NCBI RefSeq assembly: GCF_013283785.1
Contig: NZ_JABCPZ010000097.1
Location: 1-37,056, forward strand
Direction of reading: 5' to 3'
Length of the DNA stretch: 37,056 nt
From: Nonomuraea antri
Lineage (GTDB): Bacteria > Actinomycetota > Actinomycetes > Streptosporangiales > Streptosporangiaceae
The translations under genes were made by a program, and so were the position numbers. Positions 8,103 through 15,141 of the stretch are shown here, piece by piece. The notes below the pieces were generated by a model. It was given only the letters and a program-made list of their open reading frames with translations, did no database searches and was not told where the DNA came from. Positions within the stretch are counted from its first letter, which is position 1. Every line of letters starts with the position of its first letter.

Positions 8103-9154
8103 GGCGTGCCTTCCCCAGCTCGGGCGCCTTCCCCAACCCTGGTGTTCTCCCCGGCGCTCGCCAGGTCCAGGGCGATGTCCACGATCATGTCCTCCTGGCC
8201 GCCCACCATGCGGCGGCGGCCCGCTTCCGTGAGAATGGCGCGGGTGTCGACGCCGTACCGCTGTGCCGCGGCCTCGGCATGCCGCAGGAAGCTGCTGTAG
8301 ACCCCGGCGTAGCCGAGCGTCAGCGTCTCCCTGTCCACCCGCACCGGGCGGTCCTGCAACGGCCTGATCAGGTCGTCGGCGGCGTCCATCAGCGCGTACA
8401 GGTCGCAGCCGTGCCGCCAGCCCATCAGGTCGGCCACCGCGACGAACACCTCGATCGGGCAGTTGCCCGCCCCGGCGCCCATCCCGGCCAGCGAGGCGTC
8501 GACGCGCACGCCGCCGTTCTCCACCGCCACCACCGAGTTGGCCACGCCCAGGCCCAGGTTGTGGTGGGCGTGGATGCCGATCTCGGTCTCCGGGCGCAGC
8601 ACGTCGCGGTAGGCCCTGATCCTGTCGCGGACGCCGTCCATGGTCAGGCCGCCGCCCGAGTCGGTCACGTACACGCAGTGCGCGCCGTACGACTCCATCA
8701 GCCGCGCCTGCCCGGCCAGCACGTCCGGCGGGGCCATGTGGGCCATCATCAGGAAGCCGGCCACGTCCATGCCCAGGTCGCGGGCCACCTCGATGTGCTG
8801 GGCGGCGATGTCGGCCTCGGTGCAGTGCGTGGCGACGCGTACCGAGGTGACGCCGAGCGCGTGCGCCTTGCGCAGGTCGTGCACGGTGCCGATGCCGGGC
8901 AGCAGCAGCGTGGTGAGCCTGGCCCTGGTGACCGCGCCGGCCACGGCCTCGATCCACTCCTCGTCGGTGTGCGCGCCGGGGCCGTAGTTGAAGCTGCCGC
9001 CGGCCAGGCCGTCGCCGTGGGCGATCTCGATGGCGGCCACCCCGGCCGCGTCGAGCGCCCGGGCGATCTCGGCCGCCTGGTCGAGGCTGTAGCGGTGCCT
9101 GATGGCGTGCATGCCGTCCCTGAGCGTGACGTCCTGGACGTAGATGGCGCTCAC
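8099..9154 (-). CDS. dmpG: 4-hydroxy-2-oxovalerate aldolase
   Basis: This is a 351-residue class II pyruvate aldolase (TIM barrel of the DRE-metallolyase superfamily) that splits 4-hydroxy-2-oxovalerate into pyruvate and acetaldehyde. Visible are TLRDGMHA (catalytic Arg12, Asp13), the catalytic His20 region, the metal-binding HAHHNLGLGVANS and AGMGAGAGNCPIE. The C-terminal communication domain is present, so it should form the channelling complex with the acetaldehyde dehydrogenase. The GTG at 9154 overlaps the dehydrogenase stop (GTGA). The C-terminal tail contains a short Gly/Glu-rich repeat (GENTRVGEGARAGEG). Confidence 0.95.
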   Translation of the reverse strand: MSAIYVQDVTLRDGMHAIRHRYSLDQAAEIARALDAAGVAAIEIAHGDGLAGGSFNYGPGAHTDEEWIEAVAGAVTRARLTTLLLPGIGTVHDLRKAHALGVTSVRVATHCTEADIAAQHIEVARDLGMDVAGFLMMAHMAPPDVLAGQARLMESYGAHCVYVTDSGGGLTMDGVRDRIRAYRDVLRPETEIGIHAHHNLGLGVANSVVAVENGGVRVDASLAGMGAGAGNCPIEVFVAVADLMGWRHGCDLYALMDAADDLIRPLQDRPVRVDRETLTLGYAGVYSSFLRHAEAAAQRYGVDTRAILTEAGRRRMVGGQEDMIVDIALDLASAGENTRVGEGARAGEGTP

Positions 9155-10062
9155 GCGGCCACCTCCGCCAGGCGTTCCGCGGTGCGCAGCGCGGCGGCCG
9201 TCATGATGTCCAGGTTGCCGGCGTAGGCGGGCAGGTAGTGCGCCGCGCCCTCCACCTCCAGGAACACGCTCACCCGTACCCCGCCCTTCTGACCTGGGAC
9301 GAGCGTCCACACCGGCTCGTCCCCGGCCACCGAGGTGAACTGGACCCGCTGCTTGAGCCGGTAGCCCGGCACGTACGCGGCCACCCTGGCGACCATCTCC
9401 TCGACCGACGCGGCCACGGCCGCCTCGTCGCAGTCGTCCACCAGGCAGTAGACGGTGTCGCGCATGATGAGCGGCGGCTCCGCGGGGTTGAGCACGATGA
9501 TGGCCTTGCCCCGTTCCGCCCCGCCCACCTTCTCGATGGCCCTGGACGTGGTCTGGGTGAACTCGTCGATGTTGGCCCGCGTGCCGGGTCCGGCCGACTT
9601 CGAGGCGATGGACGCGACGATCTCGGCGTACCGCACCGGGGCCACCGCCGACACCGCCGCCACGATCGGGATCGTGGCCTGCCCGCCGCAGGTGACCAGG
9701 TTGAGGTTGGGCGCCGTCAGGTGGGCCTCCAGGTTCACCGGGGGCACCACGTACGGGCCGATCGCGGCCGGGGTCAGGTCGATGATGCGCTTGCCGTGCC
9801 GCAGCACGGTCTCGGAGTTGTAGGCGTGCGCGCCGGCCGAGGTCGCGTCGAGCACCAGCGACACCTCGGCGAACTCGGGCAGCGCGACCAGCCCGTCGAC
9901 GCCGCCGGCGGTGGTCGCCAGCCCGCGCCTGCGCGCCCTGGCCAGGCCGTCGGATTCGGGGTCGATCCCGGCCATGGCGACGACTTCGACCCGCTTGGAC
10001 AGCAGCGCCTTGAACATCAGGTCGGTCCCGATGTTGCCGGAACCGATGATCGCCACCTTCAC
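9151..10062 (-). CDS. dmpF: acetaldehyde dehydrogenase (acetylating)
   Basis: This is a 303-residue NAD- and CoA-dependent dehydrogenase that turns acetaldehyde into acetyl-CoA. It has the N-terminal dinucleotide motif (IIGSGNIGTDL), catalytic Cys125 in LVTCGGQATIPIV, and the conserved SKSAGPGTRANIDEFT. The length is typical of the DmpF/BphJ group that complexes with DmpG-type aldolases, and the two genes overlap by four bases. The GTG at 10062 overlaps the hydratase stop (GTGA). It carries out the last step of the pathway. Confidence 0.95.
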   Translation of the reverse strand: MKVAIIGSGNIGTDLMFKALLSKRVEVVAMAGIDPESDGLARARRRGLATTAGGVDGLVALPEFAEVSLVLDATSAGAHAYNSETVLRHGKRIIDLTPAAIGPYVVPPVNLEAHLTAPNLNLVTCGGQATIPIVAAVSAVAPVRYAEIVASIASKSAGPGTRANIDEFTQTTSRAIEKVGGAERGKAIIVLNPAEPPLIMRDTVYCLVDDCDEAAVAASVEEMVARVAAYVPGYRLKQRVQFTSVAGDEPVWTLVPGQKGGVRVSVFLEVEGAAHYLPAYAGNLDIMTAAALRTAERLAEVAA

Positions 10063-10856
10063 TGCGAGAACACCGCCCGCACCGAGCCCAGGCCGTCGAT
10101 GTGCGCCTCGAACACGTCGCCCGGCTCCACCGCGACCACCGGGCCGAGCGCGCCGGTCAGCACGACGTCCCCGGCGCGCAGCGGGTGGTCGGTCTTCCCG
10201 AGCGTGCCGGCCAGCCAGACGGCCGCGTTCAGCGGGTGGCCCATGCAGGCCGCGCCGGCCCCGGTCGAGACCTCTTGGCCGCGCCGCGTCATCGTCATGC
10301 CGGCCAGCCGCAGGTCGAGCCCGGTCAGCGAGGTGGGCGTGTTGCCCAGCACGAACGCGCCGCTGGAGGCGTTGTCGGCGATCGTGTCGGCCAGCGAGAT
10401 GTCCCAGTCGGCGATGCGCGAGTCGACGATCTCGATGGCGGGCAGCACGAAGTCGACCGCCCTGATCACGTCGGCCACCGTGAACGGCCCGCCCACCAGG
10501 TCGGCGCCGAGCACGAGCGCGATCTCCGCCTCGGCCTTGGGCTGCAGGAACCGCTCCACGGGCACGGGCAGCCCGTCGAGGTAGGCCATGTCGGCGAAGA
10601 GCATGCCGAAGTCCGGCTGGTCGACGCCGAGCTGGCGCTGCACGGCCGCGTTGGTCAGGCCGATCTTCCGGCCGGCCAGCCGCCGGCCCTCGGCCAGCGC
10701 CCGGCGCGTGTTGATCTCCTGTACGGCGTACCCGCCGGCCGCCGTGGTGACCAGGTCCCTGATCGGCGCGCACGGCTTGCCCGTACGCGCGGCTTCGACC
10801 AGCCGATCGGCGGCCTGGGAGTACGTGTCCACCGCCTGGGACCATTCGTCATGCAT
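10059..10856 (-). CDS. 2-oxopent-4-enoate hydratase (2-hydroxypenta-2,4-dienoate hydratase)
   Basis: This 265-residue enzyme of the MhpD/DmpE group adds water to 2-oxopent-4-enoate to give 4-hydroxy-2-oxovalerate. Strong family segments are GRKIGLTNAAVQRQLGVDQP, DFGMLFADM, the ligand strand KAEAEIALVLG, VADNASSGAFVLG, GHPLNAAVWLA and VLTGALGPVVAV. It is a distant paralogue of the decarboxylase in this operon. The ATG at 10856 overlaps the end of the dehydrogenase gene by eight bases. Confidence 0.93.
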   Translation of the reverse strand: MHDEWSQAVDTYSQAADRLVEAARTGKPCAPIRDLVTTAAGGYAVQEINTRRALAEGRRLAGRKIGLTNAAVQRQLGVDQPDFGMLFADMAYLDGLPVPVERFLQPKAEAEIALVLGADLVGGPFTVADVIRAVDFVLPAIEIVDSRIADWDISLADTIADNASSGAFVLGNTPTSLTGLDLRLAGMTMTRRGQEVSTGAGAACMGHPLNAAVWLAGTLGKTDHPLRAGDVVLTGALGPVVAVEPGDVFEAHIDGLGSVRAVFSQ

Positions 10857-12258
10857 CGGGTTGCTCCAGTTTGATGGTGATCGTGGTGGGCTCGGAGTAG
10901 AAGTCGAGCGACTGGGTGCCGCCCTCCCTGCCGATGCCCGACAGCTTCACGCCGCCGAACGGGGTCCGCAGGTCGCGCAGGTACCAGGTGTTGACCCAGA
11001 CCAGCCCGGCCTCCAGGCGCTGGGCGACGCGGTGCGCCCGGTCCAGGTTGGTGGTCCAGAGCGTGGCCGCCAGGCCGTAGTCGCTGCCGTTCGCCAGGTC
11101 GACCGCCTCGGCTTCGGTGTCGAAGGGCGCGACATGGCAGACCGGACCGAAGATCTCCTCCCGGTTGAATCGCGACCACTCCGACAAGCCTGTCACGACC
11201 GTCGGTTCTACGAAATATCCGGAATCGCGGGAGTCGCCGAACGACGGCACCCCGCCTCCCGTGAGCACCTTGGCCCCCTCCGAGCGGGCCAGGTCGTAGT
11301 ACGAGAGCACCTTCTCCCGGTGTTCCGCCGAGATCATCGGCTGCGGGGTGACCTCCTGGGCCCTGGCCGCCAGCCGCGCGCAGAACTCCTCGAAGATCGG
11401 CCGCTCGACGTACAGGCGCTCGGTGCACAGGCACACCTGGCCGCCGTTGGTGAAGACCGACTTCACCGTGCCGTCGACGGCCCGGTCCAGGTCGCAGTCC
11501 GCGAAGACGAGCCCGGCGTTCTTGCCGCCCAGCTCGAACGAGACCGGCTTGACCCGGTCCGACACCGATTTCATGATCGCCCGGCCGGTGGCGGTGGAAC
11601 CGGTGAACGTGACCCCGTCGACGCCCGGGTGCTCGACCAGGAGCCGTCCGGACGGCCCGTGCCCGAAGACGACGTTGACCACGCCGTCGGGCAGGCCGAC
11701 CTCGGCGCAGATCTCGGCGAACAGCGCGGCCGAGCCCGGCGTGTTCTCCGACGGCTTGACCACCACCGTGTTGCCCGCGACCAGGGCGGGCGCCAGCTTC
11801 CACGTCATCAGCAGGAACGGCAGGTTCCACGGGACGATCACCGCCACCACCCCGAGCGGCCTGCGCACGGTGTAGCTGAGCACGCCGGGCAGGTGGAAGG
11901 CGTCGTCCGGGCGCTGGGCCGCGATCTCGGCGAACGCGCGGAAGTTCTGGGCGCCGCGCGGGATGTCGAGCGTGCGGGTCTGCTCCAGCGGCTTGCCCGT
12001 GTCGGCGATCTCCGCGGCCACCAGGTCGTCGAAGCGGGCCTCGATGCCGTCGGCCAGCCGCCGCATCCACCCGGCCCGCTCGGCGACCGGCAGCGCCGCC
12101 CAGTCGCGCGCCGCCTCCCTGGCCGCGCGCACGGCCCGGTCCACGACCTCGGGGTCCGCCTCGTGGACCTGCCGGAGCACCTCGCCCGTGACCGGGTCGT
12201 GCACCGGGAACGGCGGGCCCGCGGCCACCCGCAGGCCACCGATGAAGTGGGTCAACAC
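10849..12258 (-). CDS. 2-aminomuconic semialdehyde dehydrogenase
   Basis: This 469-residue NAD-dependent aldehyde dehydrogenase is assigned to oxidation of 2-aminomuconate semialdehyde to 2-aminomuconate (NbaE/AmnC/DmpC group). Key residues are Asn145 (PWNLPF), Glu242 (ELGGKN) and catalytic Cys276 (GGQVCLC), which is followed two residues later by a second Cys. The segment WKLAPALVAGNTVVVKPSE forms the cofactor pocket. The GTG at 12258 has GGAG six bases ahead. It is the first gene of the operon, divergent from the IclR gene. The enzyme could also take 2-hydroxymuconate semialdehyde; the aminomuconate role rests on its partners. Confidence 0.92.
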   Translation of the reverse strand: MLTHFIGGLRVAAGPPFPVHDPVTGEVLRQVHEADPEVVDRAVRAAREAARDWAALPVAERAGWMRRLADGIEARFDDLVAAEIADTGKPLEQTRTLDIPRGAQNFRAFAEIAAQRPDDAFHLPGVLSYTVRRPLGVVAVIVPWNLPFLLMTWKLAPALVAGNTVVVKPSENTPGSAALFAEICAEVGLPDGVVNVVFGHGPSGRLLVEHPGVDGVTFTGSTATGRAIMKSVSDRVKPVSFELGGKNAGLVFADCDLDRAVDGTVKSVFTNGGQVCLCTERLYVERPIFEEFCARLAARAQEVTPQPMISAEHREKVLSYYDLARSEGAKVLTGGGVPSFGDSRDSGYFVEPTVVTGLSEWSRFNREEIFGPVCHVAPFDTEAEAVDLANGSDYGLAATLWTTNLDRAHRVAQRLEAGLVWVNTWYLRDLRTPFGGVKLSGIGREGGTQSLDFYSEPTTITIKLEQPDA

Positions 12259-12286
12259 AACAGTCTCCTCAATTTCCTCACTCCCC

Positions 12287-12316
12287 GGTATAGAGCGGCG
12301 AGCCTCCGATGGACAA
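12287..12316 (-). promoter_or_regulatory. predicted promoter of the 3-hydroxyanthranilate operon
   Basis: On the minus strand, TTGTCC (12311-12316) and TATACC (12287-12292) lie 18 bases apart and about 30 bases before the GTG of the first operon gene. They fit a housekeeping-type -35/-10 pair. This is a pattern match in a 60-base divergent intergenic region that must hold the operon promoter. Confidence 0.45.
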
Positions 12317-12318
12317 CA

Positions 12319-13083
12319 ATGCGTTCCGTGTCACGGAACCCCGATCGTCTCTCGATGCTGGAGAAGTCGTGGCTGGTCCTGGACGCGTTCCGCCCCACGG
12401 GCGGCCCGCTCCGCCTGGTCGACGTCGCCGCACGCTGCCACCTGCCCAAGACCACCGCCTTCCGGCTGCTCACCGAACTGACCGAGATCGGCGCCGTCAC
12501 CCGCAGGGACGACGGCTACTACCTCGGCCGCCGGTTGTTCGAGCTCGGTAGCATCGTCCCCCTGGAACGCGACCTGCGCCATGCCGCCCTGCCCTTCATG
12601 CACGACCTGTACGAGGCCACGCACGAGACCATCCATCTCGGCGTGCGCGACGGGCTCGACGTGGTCTACGTGGAGAAGATCCGCGGCCACGCGGCCGTCT
12701 CGCTGCCTTCACGGGTCGGCGGCCGGCTCCCGCTCACCTGCACCGGCGTGGGCAAGGCGCTGCTGGCGTACTCGGGGCCGGAGCTGATCGACGAGGTGCT
12801 GGCCCGGCCGCTGCGCCGGCTGACCCCGCACTCGATCGTCGACCCCAAGCGCCTGGAGGAGGCCCTGGGTCAGATCCAGGCGGCGGGCCTGGCCTACGAG
12901 CGTGAGGAGGCCCAGCTCGGCGGCGCCTGCATCGCGGCCCCGATCTTCCGCGAGGGCATGGCGGTGGCGGCGCTGTCGTTGTCGGTGCCGCTGGCCCGCT
13001 TCCATCCGACGCGGCTCGCGCCGGCCGTCAAGACCGCCGCGCTCGGGGTCTCCCGCGCGCTCACGCCTCGCCTCACCTCCTGA
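12319..13083 (+). CDS. IclR family transcriptional regulator of the adjacent catabolic operon
   Basis: This is a 254-residue IclR-type regulator. The N-terminal winged helix-turn-helix spans about residues 13-70 (EKSWLVLDAF, LVDVAARCHLPKTTAFRLL). The effector domain follows (TIHLGVRDGLDVVYVEKI, LPLTCTGVGKALLAY, GGACIAAPIF). IclR relatives such as PcaR, PcaU and PobR respond to aromatic intermediates, and the divergent arrangement points to the 3-hydroxyanthranilate operon as target. The start is uncertain: ATG 12319 gives a short N-terminal tail, while GTG 12328 is seven bases after AACAAT and could be leaderless. Either start lies at or inside the palindrome, suggesting autoregulation. The effector is unknown. 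Confidence 0.9.
   Translation: MRSVSRNPDRLSMLEKSWLVLDAFRPTGGPLRLVDVAARCHLPKTTAFRLLTELTEIGAVTRRDDGYYLGRRLFELGSIVPLERDLRHAALPFMHDLYEATHETIHLGVRDGLDVVYVEKIRGHAAVSLPSRVGGRLPLTCTGVGKALLAYSGPELIDEVLARPLRRLTPHSIVDPKRLEEALGQIQAAGLAYEREEAQLGGACIAAPIFREGMAVAALSLSVPLARFHPTRLAPAVKTAALGVSRALTPRLTS
12323..12339. promoter_or_regulatory. 17-bp palindrome, probable IclR-family operator
   Basis: GTTCCGTGTCACGGAAC is a perfect eight-plus-one-plus-eight palindrome. It lies over the start of the regulator gene and seven bases upstream of the operon -35 element, at about -51 from the expected start. IclR-type regulators bind short palindromes of this size. The position suits autorepression together with activation of the operon, which is inference. 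Confidence 0.55.
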
Positions 13084-13154
13084 GCGCGGCGGTTTCTGGA
13101 CCTGTCCAAAGGGTCAGCTTCCCGTACCTCGCGCCGCCCCGACATCATGGTCCG

Positions 13155-13697
13155 GTGACGCGGACGTGGGAATTGTGGGGAAACGTCATTATTGCTGGCA
13201 CCTTTGCGCTTCCCCTGGCCGGGTTGGCAATCTTGCTCCTCGCCCGCCTTCGCCGCCGCGCCGGACACCCGGCGCCGCTCCGCACCGCCCTGGCCGACGT
13301 CGGCGTGGTGGTCGGCACGGCGCCCTGGGTGTGGATGATTCTGACCCCGTCCAACCGTCCGTCGAGCGTCGATCTGGTGCCGTTCCAGGAGCTGCTGGCC
13401 CTCGCCGATTCCCCGTTCGACGTGCTGTTCGTGCAGGTCGGGGGCAACCTGCTGGTCTTCGCCGCGCTCGGCGCGCTGCTTCCGGTGCGCACCGCCGCGC
13501 TGGCCTCCGTGGCACGCGTGGCCGCCGTCGCGGCGGCCTGCTCGATCCTCGTGGAGACCCTGCAGCACGTCCTGCGCCTGGGCCGGGTCTCGTCGATCGA
13601 CGACGTGATCGTGAACACGGCAGGAGCCGTGCTGGCCGCCTTGGTTACTCGCCGCTGGTGGGCCTCGCGGATATCGGCCAGAACCGTTCCCCGGTAA
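13155..13697 (+). CDS. VanZ-like family membrane protein
   Basis: This is a 180-residue protein with hydrophobic helices at about 9-30, 45-62, 90-108, 115-132 and 150-165. The VanZ-family pattern is clear: DLVPFQE, then GGNLLVFAALGALLP, VETLQHVLRLGRVSSIDDVIVN with the conserved acidic pair, and a last helix. VanZ relatives are linked to glycopeptide (teicoplanin) resistance in some operons, but most chromosomal copies have no proven role. The GTG start is accepted because the first helix follows at once; no Shine-Dalgarno is evident. It stands alone between two regulator genes. Confidence 0.85.
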   Translation: MTRTWELWGNVIIAGTFALPLAGLAILLLARLRRRAGHPAPLRTALADVGVVVGTAPWVWMILTPSNRPSSVDLVPFQELLALADSPFDVLFVQVGGNLLVFAALGALLPVRTAALASVARVAAVAAACSILVETLQHVLRLGRVSSIDDVIVNTAGAVLAALVTRRWWASRISARTVPR

Positions 13698-13803
13698 CGG
13701 CCCGGCGATAACAGTCCGGTTTTCCCCTCATGGGTACGATCCGCGCAAAAATCAGCCCGCGACCATCCCCTGCATCTGTGCGATCGTGGACAAGACGGGG
13801 CAA

Positions 13804-13816
13804 GTTCTCTGGAGAC
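13804..13816. promoter_or_regulatory. candidate GntR operator (upstream copy)
   Basis: GTTCTCTGGAGAC has a TCTC/GAGA dyad and lies 35 bases before the GntR start. A close copy, GTTCTCTAGAGAA, occurs at 14655-14667 before the next gene. Two matching dyads at one GntR locus suggest the regulator's own binding site. Confidence 0.45.
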
Positions 13817-13850
13817 GCCAAACCCGCTTGGTGACAGAGGGTGATCGAAC

Positions 13851-14603
13851 GTGTCTGAATCCCCGGTACCACACGAGCCCCCCATCTATCGACGCATCGC
13901 CGACGGCCTCCGCTCCCGGATCCTCTCCGGCGAACTGCGCGACGGGGACCGACTACCGGGCGAGAACGCGCTCATGGCCGAATACGCGATCGCACGCGCC
14001 ACAGCGAGGCAGGCGCTCGCCGTACTGATCAATGAAGGGCTTGTGGTGCCGAAGCGAGGTTCGGGGGTTTACGTGCGACTTTTCAAGCCGATCCGGCGGC
14101 ACGGTTCGCGCCGGTTATCGCGAGAGCAGTGGGGCCAGGGACGCGCCATCTGGGACGCGGACACCCGTGGCCGCCCTTTCACCGTGGACGAGGTGGAGGT
14201 GACTCTGGAACGGGCCACGGAAGACGTCGCGGGCGTACTGGAGAGCGGCGAGGTATGGGTTCGGCGCCGCCGCTACTCGGTCGACACCAGGCCCGTGCAA
14301 CTGGCGACGTCCTACTTCCCCGCGCACCTGGTCGAAGGCAGCGCCATCACGCTCCTGGACACCGGCCCCGGCGGCGTCTACGCCAGGCTCGGCGACCTGG
14401 GCCTGCCACCGGCCCACTTCACCGAGGAGGTGCGCGCCCGCATGCCCAGGCCACGCGAGAGCCACCTGCTCGACCTGCCCGCAGGCACCCCGATCATCAT
14501 GATCAGCCGTACCGCCTACACCTCGGGCGGCCTGCCCGTGGAGCTCAACGAGATGGTGCTGGACTCGGCCGCATACGTACTCCAGTACGACTTCGACGCC
14601 TAA
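13851..14603 (+). CDS. GntR family regulator with UTRA domain (HutC subfamily)
   Basis: This is a 250-residue regulator. The winged helix at about 10-75 has IYRRIADGLRSRILSGEL, the recognition region ARATARQALAVLINEGLV and the wing KRGSGVYV. A UTRA-like effector domain at about 95-248 ends in ISRTAYTSGGLPVELNEMVL, a typical HutC-type finish. The GTG at 13851 follows a GAGGGTGA Shine-Dalgarno-like stretch. No metabolic gene is adjacent; the only obvious partner is the small protein gene downstream, which carries a matching candidate operator. The effector is unknown. Confidence 0.88.
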   Translation: MSESPVPHEPPIYRRIADGLRSRILSGELRDGDRLPGENALMAEYAIARATARQALAVLINEGLVVPKRGSGVYVRLFKPIRRHGSRRLSREQWGQGRAIWDADTRGRPFTVDEVEVTLERATEDVAGVLESGEVWVRRRRYSVDTRPVQLATSYFPAHLVEGSAITLLDTGPGGVYARLGDLGLPPAHFTEEVRARMPRPRESHLLDLPAGTPIIMISRTAYTSGGLPVELNEMVLDSAAYVLQYDFDA

Positions 14604-14610
14604 ATCAACC

Positions 14611-14640
14611 GGACATGTCAAGCGATAGGTTGACCTGTCC
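14611..14640. repeat. imperfect inverted repeat after the GntR gene
   Basis: GGACATGTCAA (14611-14621) and TTGACCTGTCC (14630-14640) pair with one mismatch across an eight-base loop, starting eight bases after the GntR stop. No U-run follows. It may be a terminator or a second regulatory site ahead of the small gene. Confidence 0.4.
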
Positions 14641-14650
14641 ATCGCGATCA

Positions 14651-14679
14651 TTGCGTTCTCTAGAGAAGTAACGCATTTT
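14651..14679 (+). promoter_or_regulatory. predicted promoter with palindrome in the spacer
   Basis: TTGCGT (14651-14656) and CATTTT (14674-14679) are 17 bases apart. The spacer and its left edge hold the perfect palindrome TTCTCTAGAGAA (14656-14667), flanked by TGCGTT and AACGCA, which are themselves inverted repeats. A repressor bound here would block the promoter. The dyad matches the one upstream of the GntR gene. Confidence 0.45.
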
Positions 14680-14727
14680 CAAAGGGAGATGGAACCTCGC
14701 TCGGGGCACCCTGGGAGGGCGGAGCAG

Positions 14728-14958
14728 ATGTCCTTCGATCGGCATCTCGCCGAGATCGCCCGGGAGTACCCCCAGTGGACCATCTGGCGGAGCGACGCGG
14801 GCCGCTGGTGGGCCACGAGACACCATCCGCTCAGCGCGGCGCAGCGCGATGCCGGATGTGCGATGACCATCGACGCGGACGACCCGGACGGTCTGCGCGA
14901 CCTGCTCCGGGACCAGGAGAGGAGGGCCGGCGAGCGGGCCGGTCCCGCCCCTCCATGA
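14728..14958 (+). CDS. small hypothetical protein, likely under GntR control
   Basis: This 76-residue soluble protein starts MSFDRHLAEIAREYPQW and contains IWRSDAGRWWATR, rich in Trp and Arg, and an acidic DADDPDGLRDLL segment near the end. I do not recognise a domain with a known role. A frame also opens at 14689, but the ATG at 14728 has GGAGGG eight bases ahead, so I prefer it. It follows the GntR gene by 124 bases that hold an inverted repeat and a likely operator-promoter. Small proteins placed behind GntR regulators are frequent in actinomycetes; a DNA-associated or accessory role is only a guess. Confidence 0.6.
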   Translation: MSFDRHLAEIAREYPQWTIWRSDAGRWWATRHHPLSAAQRDAGCAMTIDADDPDGLRDLLRDQERRAGERAGPAPP

Positions 14959-14976
14959 CGCGCGACGTGGAGCGTT

Positions 14977-14992
14977 CCGCGATGCTTCGCGG
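14977..14992. repeat. short hairpin CCGCGA/TCGCGG
   Basis: The six-base perfect arms CCGCGA and TCGCGG enclose the loop TGCT, 19 bases after the small gene. This is the first of three hairpins in the convergent intergenic region. Confidence 0.35.
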
Positions 14993-15017
14993 GCCAGGCG
15001 GCGCGCGCACGCCAGCA

Positions 15018-15060
15018 GCCCGGTGCCGGGTTCAGCGTCTCGGCGGCCCCGGCACCGGGC
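15018..15060 (+). terminator. strong 13-bp hairpin between convergent genes
   Basis: GCCCGGTGCCGGG (15018-15030) and CCCGGCACCGGGC (15048-15060) pair perfectly around a 17-base loop. It lies 60 bases after the small protein gene and before the convergent DivIVA-domain gene. It probably stops transcription from the left; no U-run is present. Confidence 0.5.
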
Positions 15061-15095
15061 CACCAGCGGGCGATCACGCAGTGGGGCCACGAACG

Positions 15096-15133
15096 CGGAA
15101 GCCTCCGACCCTATCGGGGGCGGGGGCTTCCGC
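15096..15133 (-). terminator. hairpin after the DivIVA-domain gene
   Basis: GCGGAAGCC (15096-15104) and GGCTTCCGC (15125-15133) form perfect nine-base arms, beginning nine bases beyond the stop codon at 15142. The loop can form a small inner CCGA/TCGG stem. It is the expected terminator of the minus-strand gene. Confidence 0.55.
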
Positions 15134-15141
15134 TCCGCGGC

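Noticed and set aside
10588..12318. Upstream extension of the IclR frame, over 570 codons
   Set aside because: The extension is antisense to the aminomuconate semialdehyde dehydrogenase gene; the IclR domain only starts near 12319.
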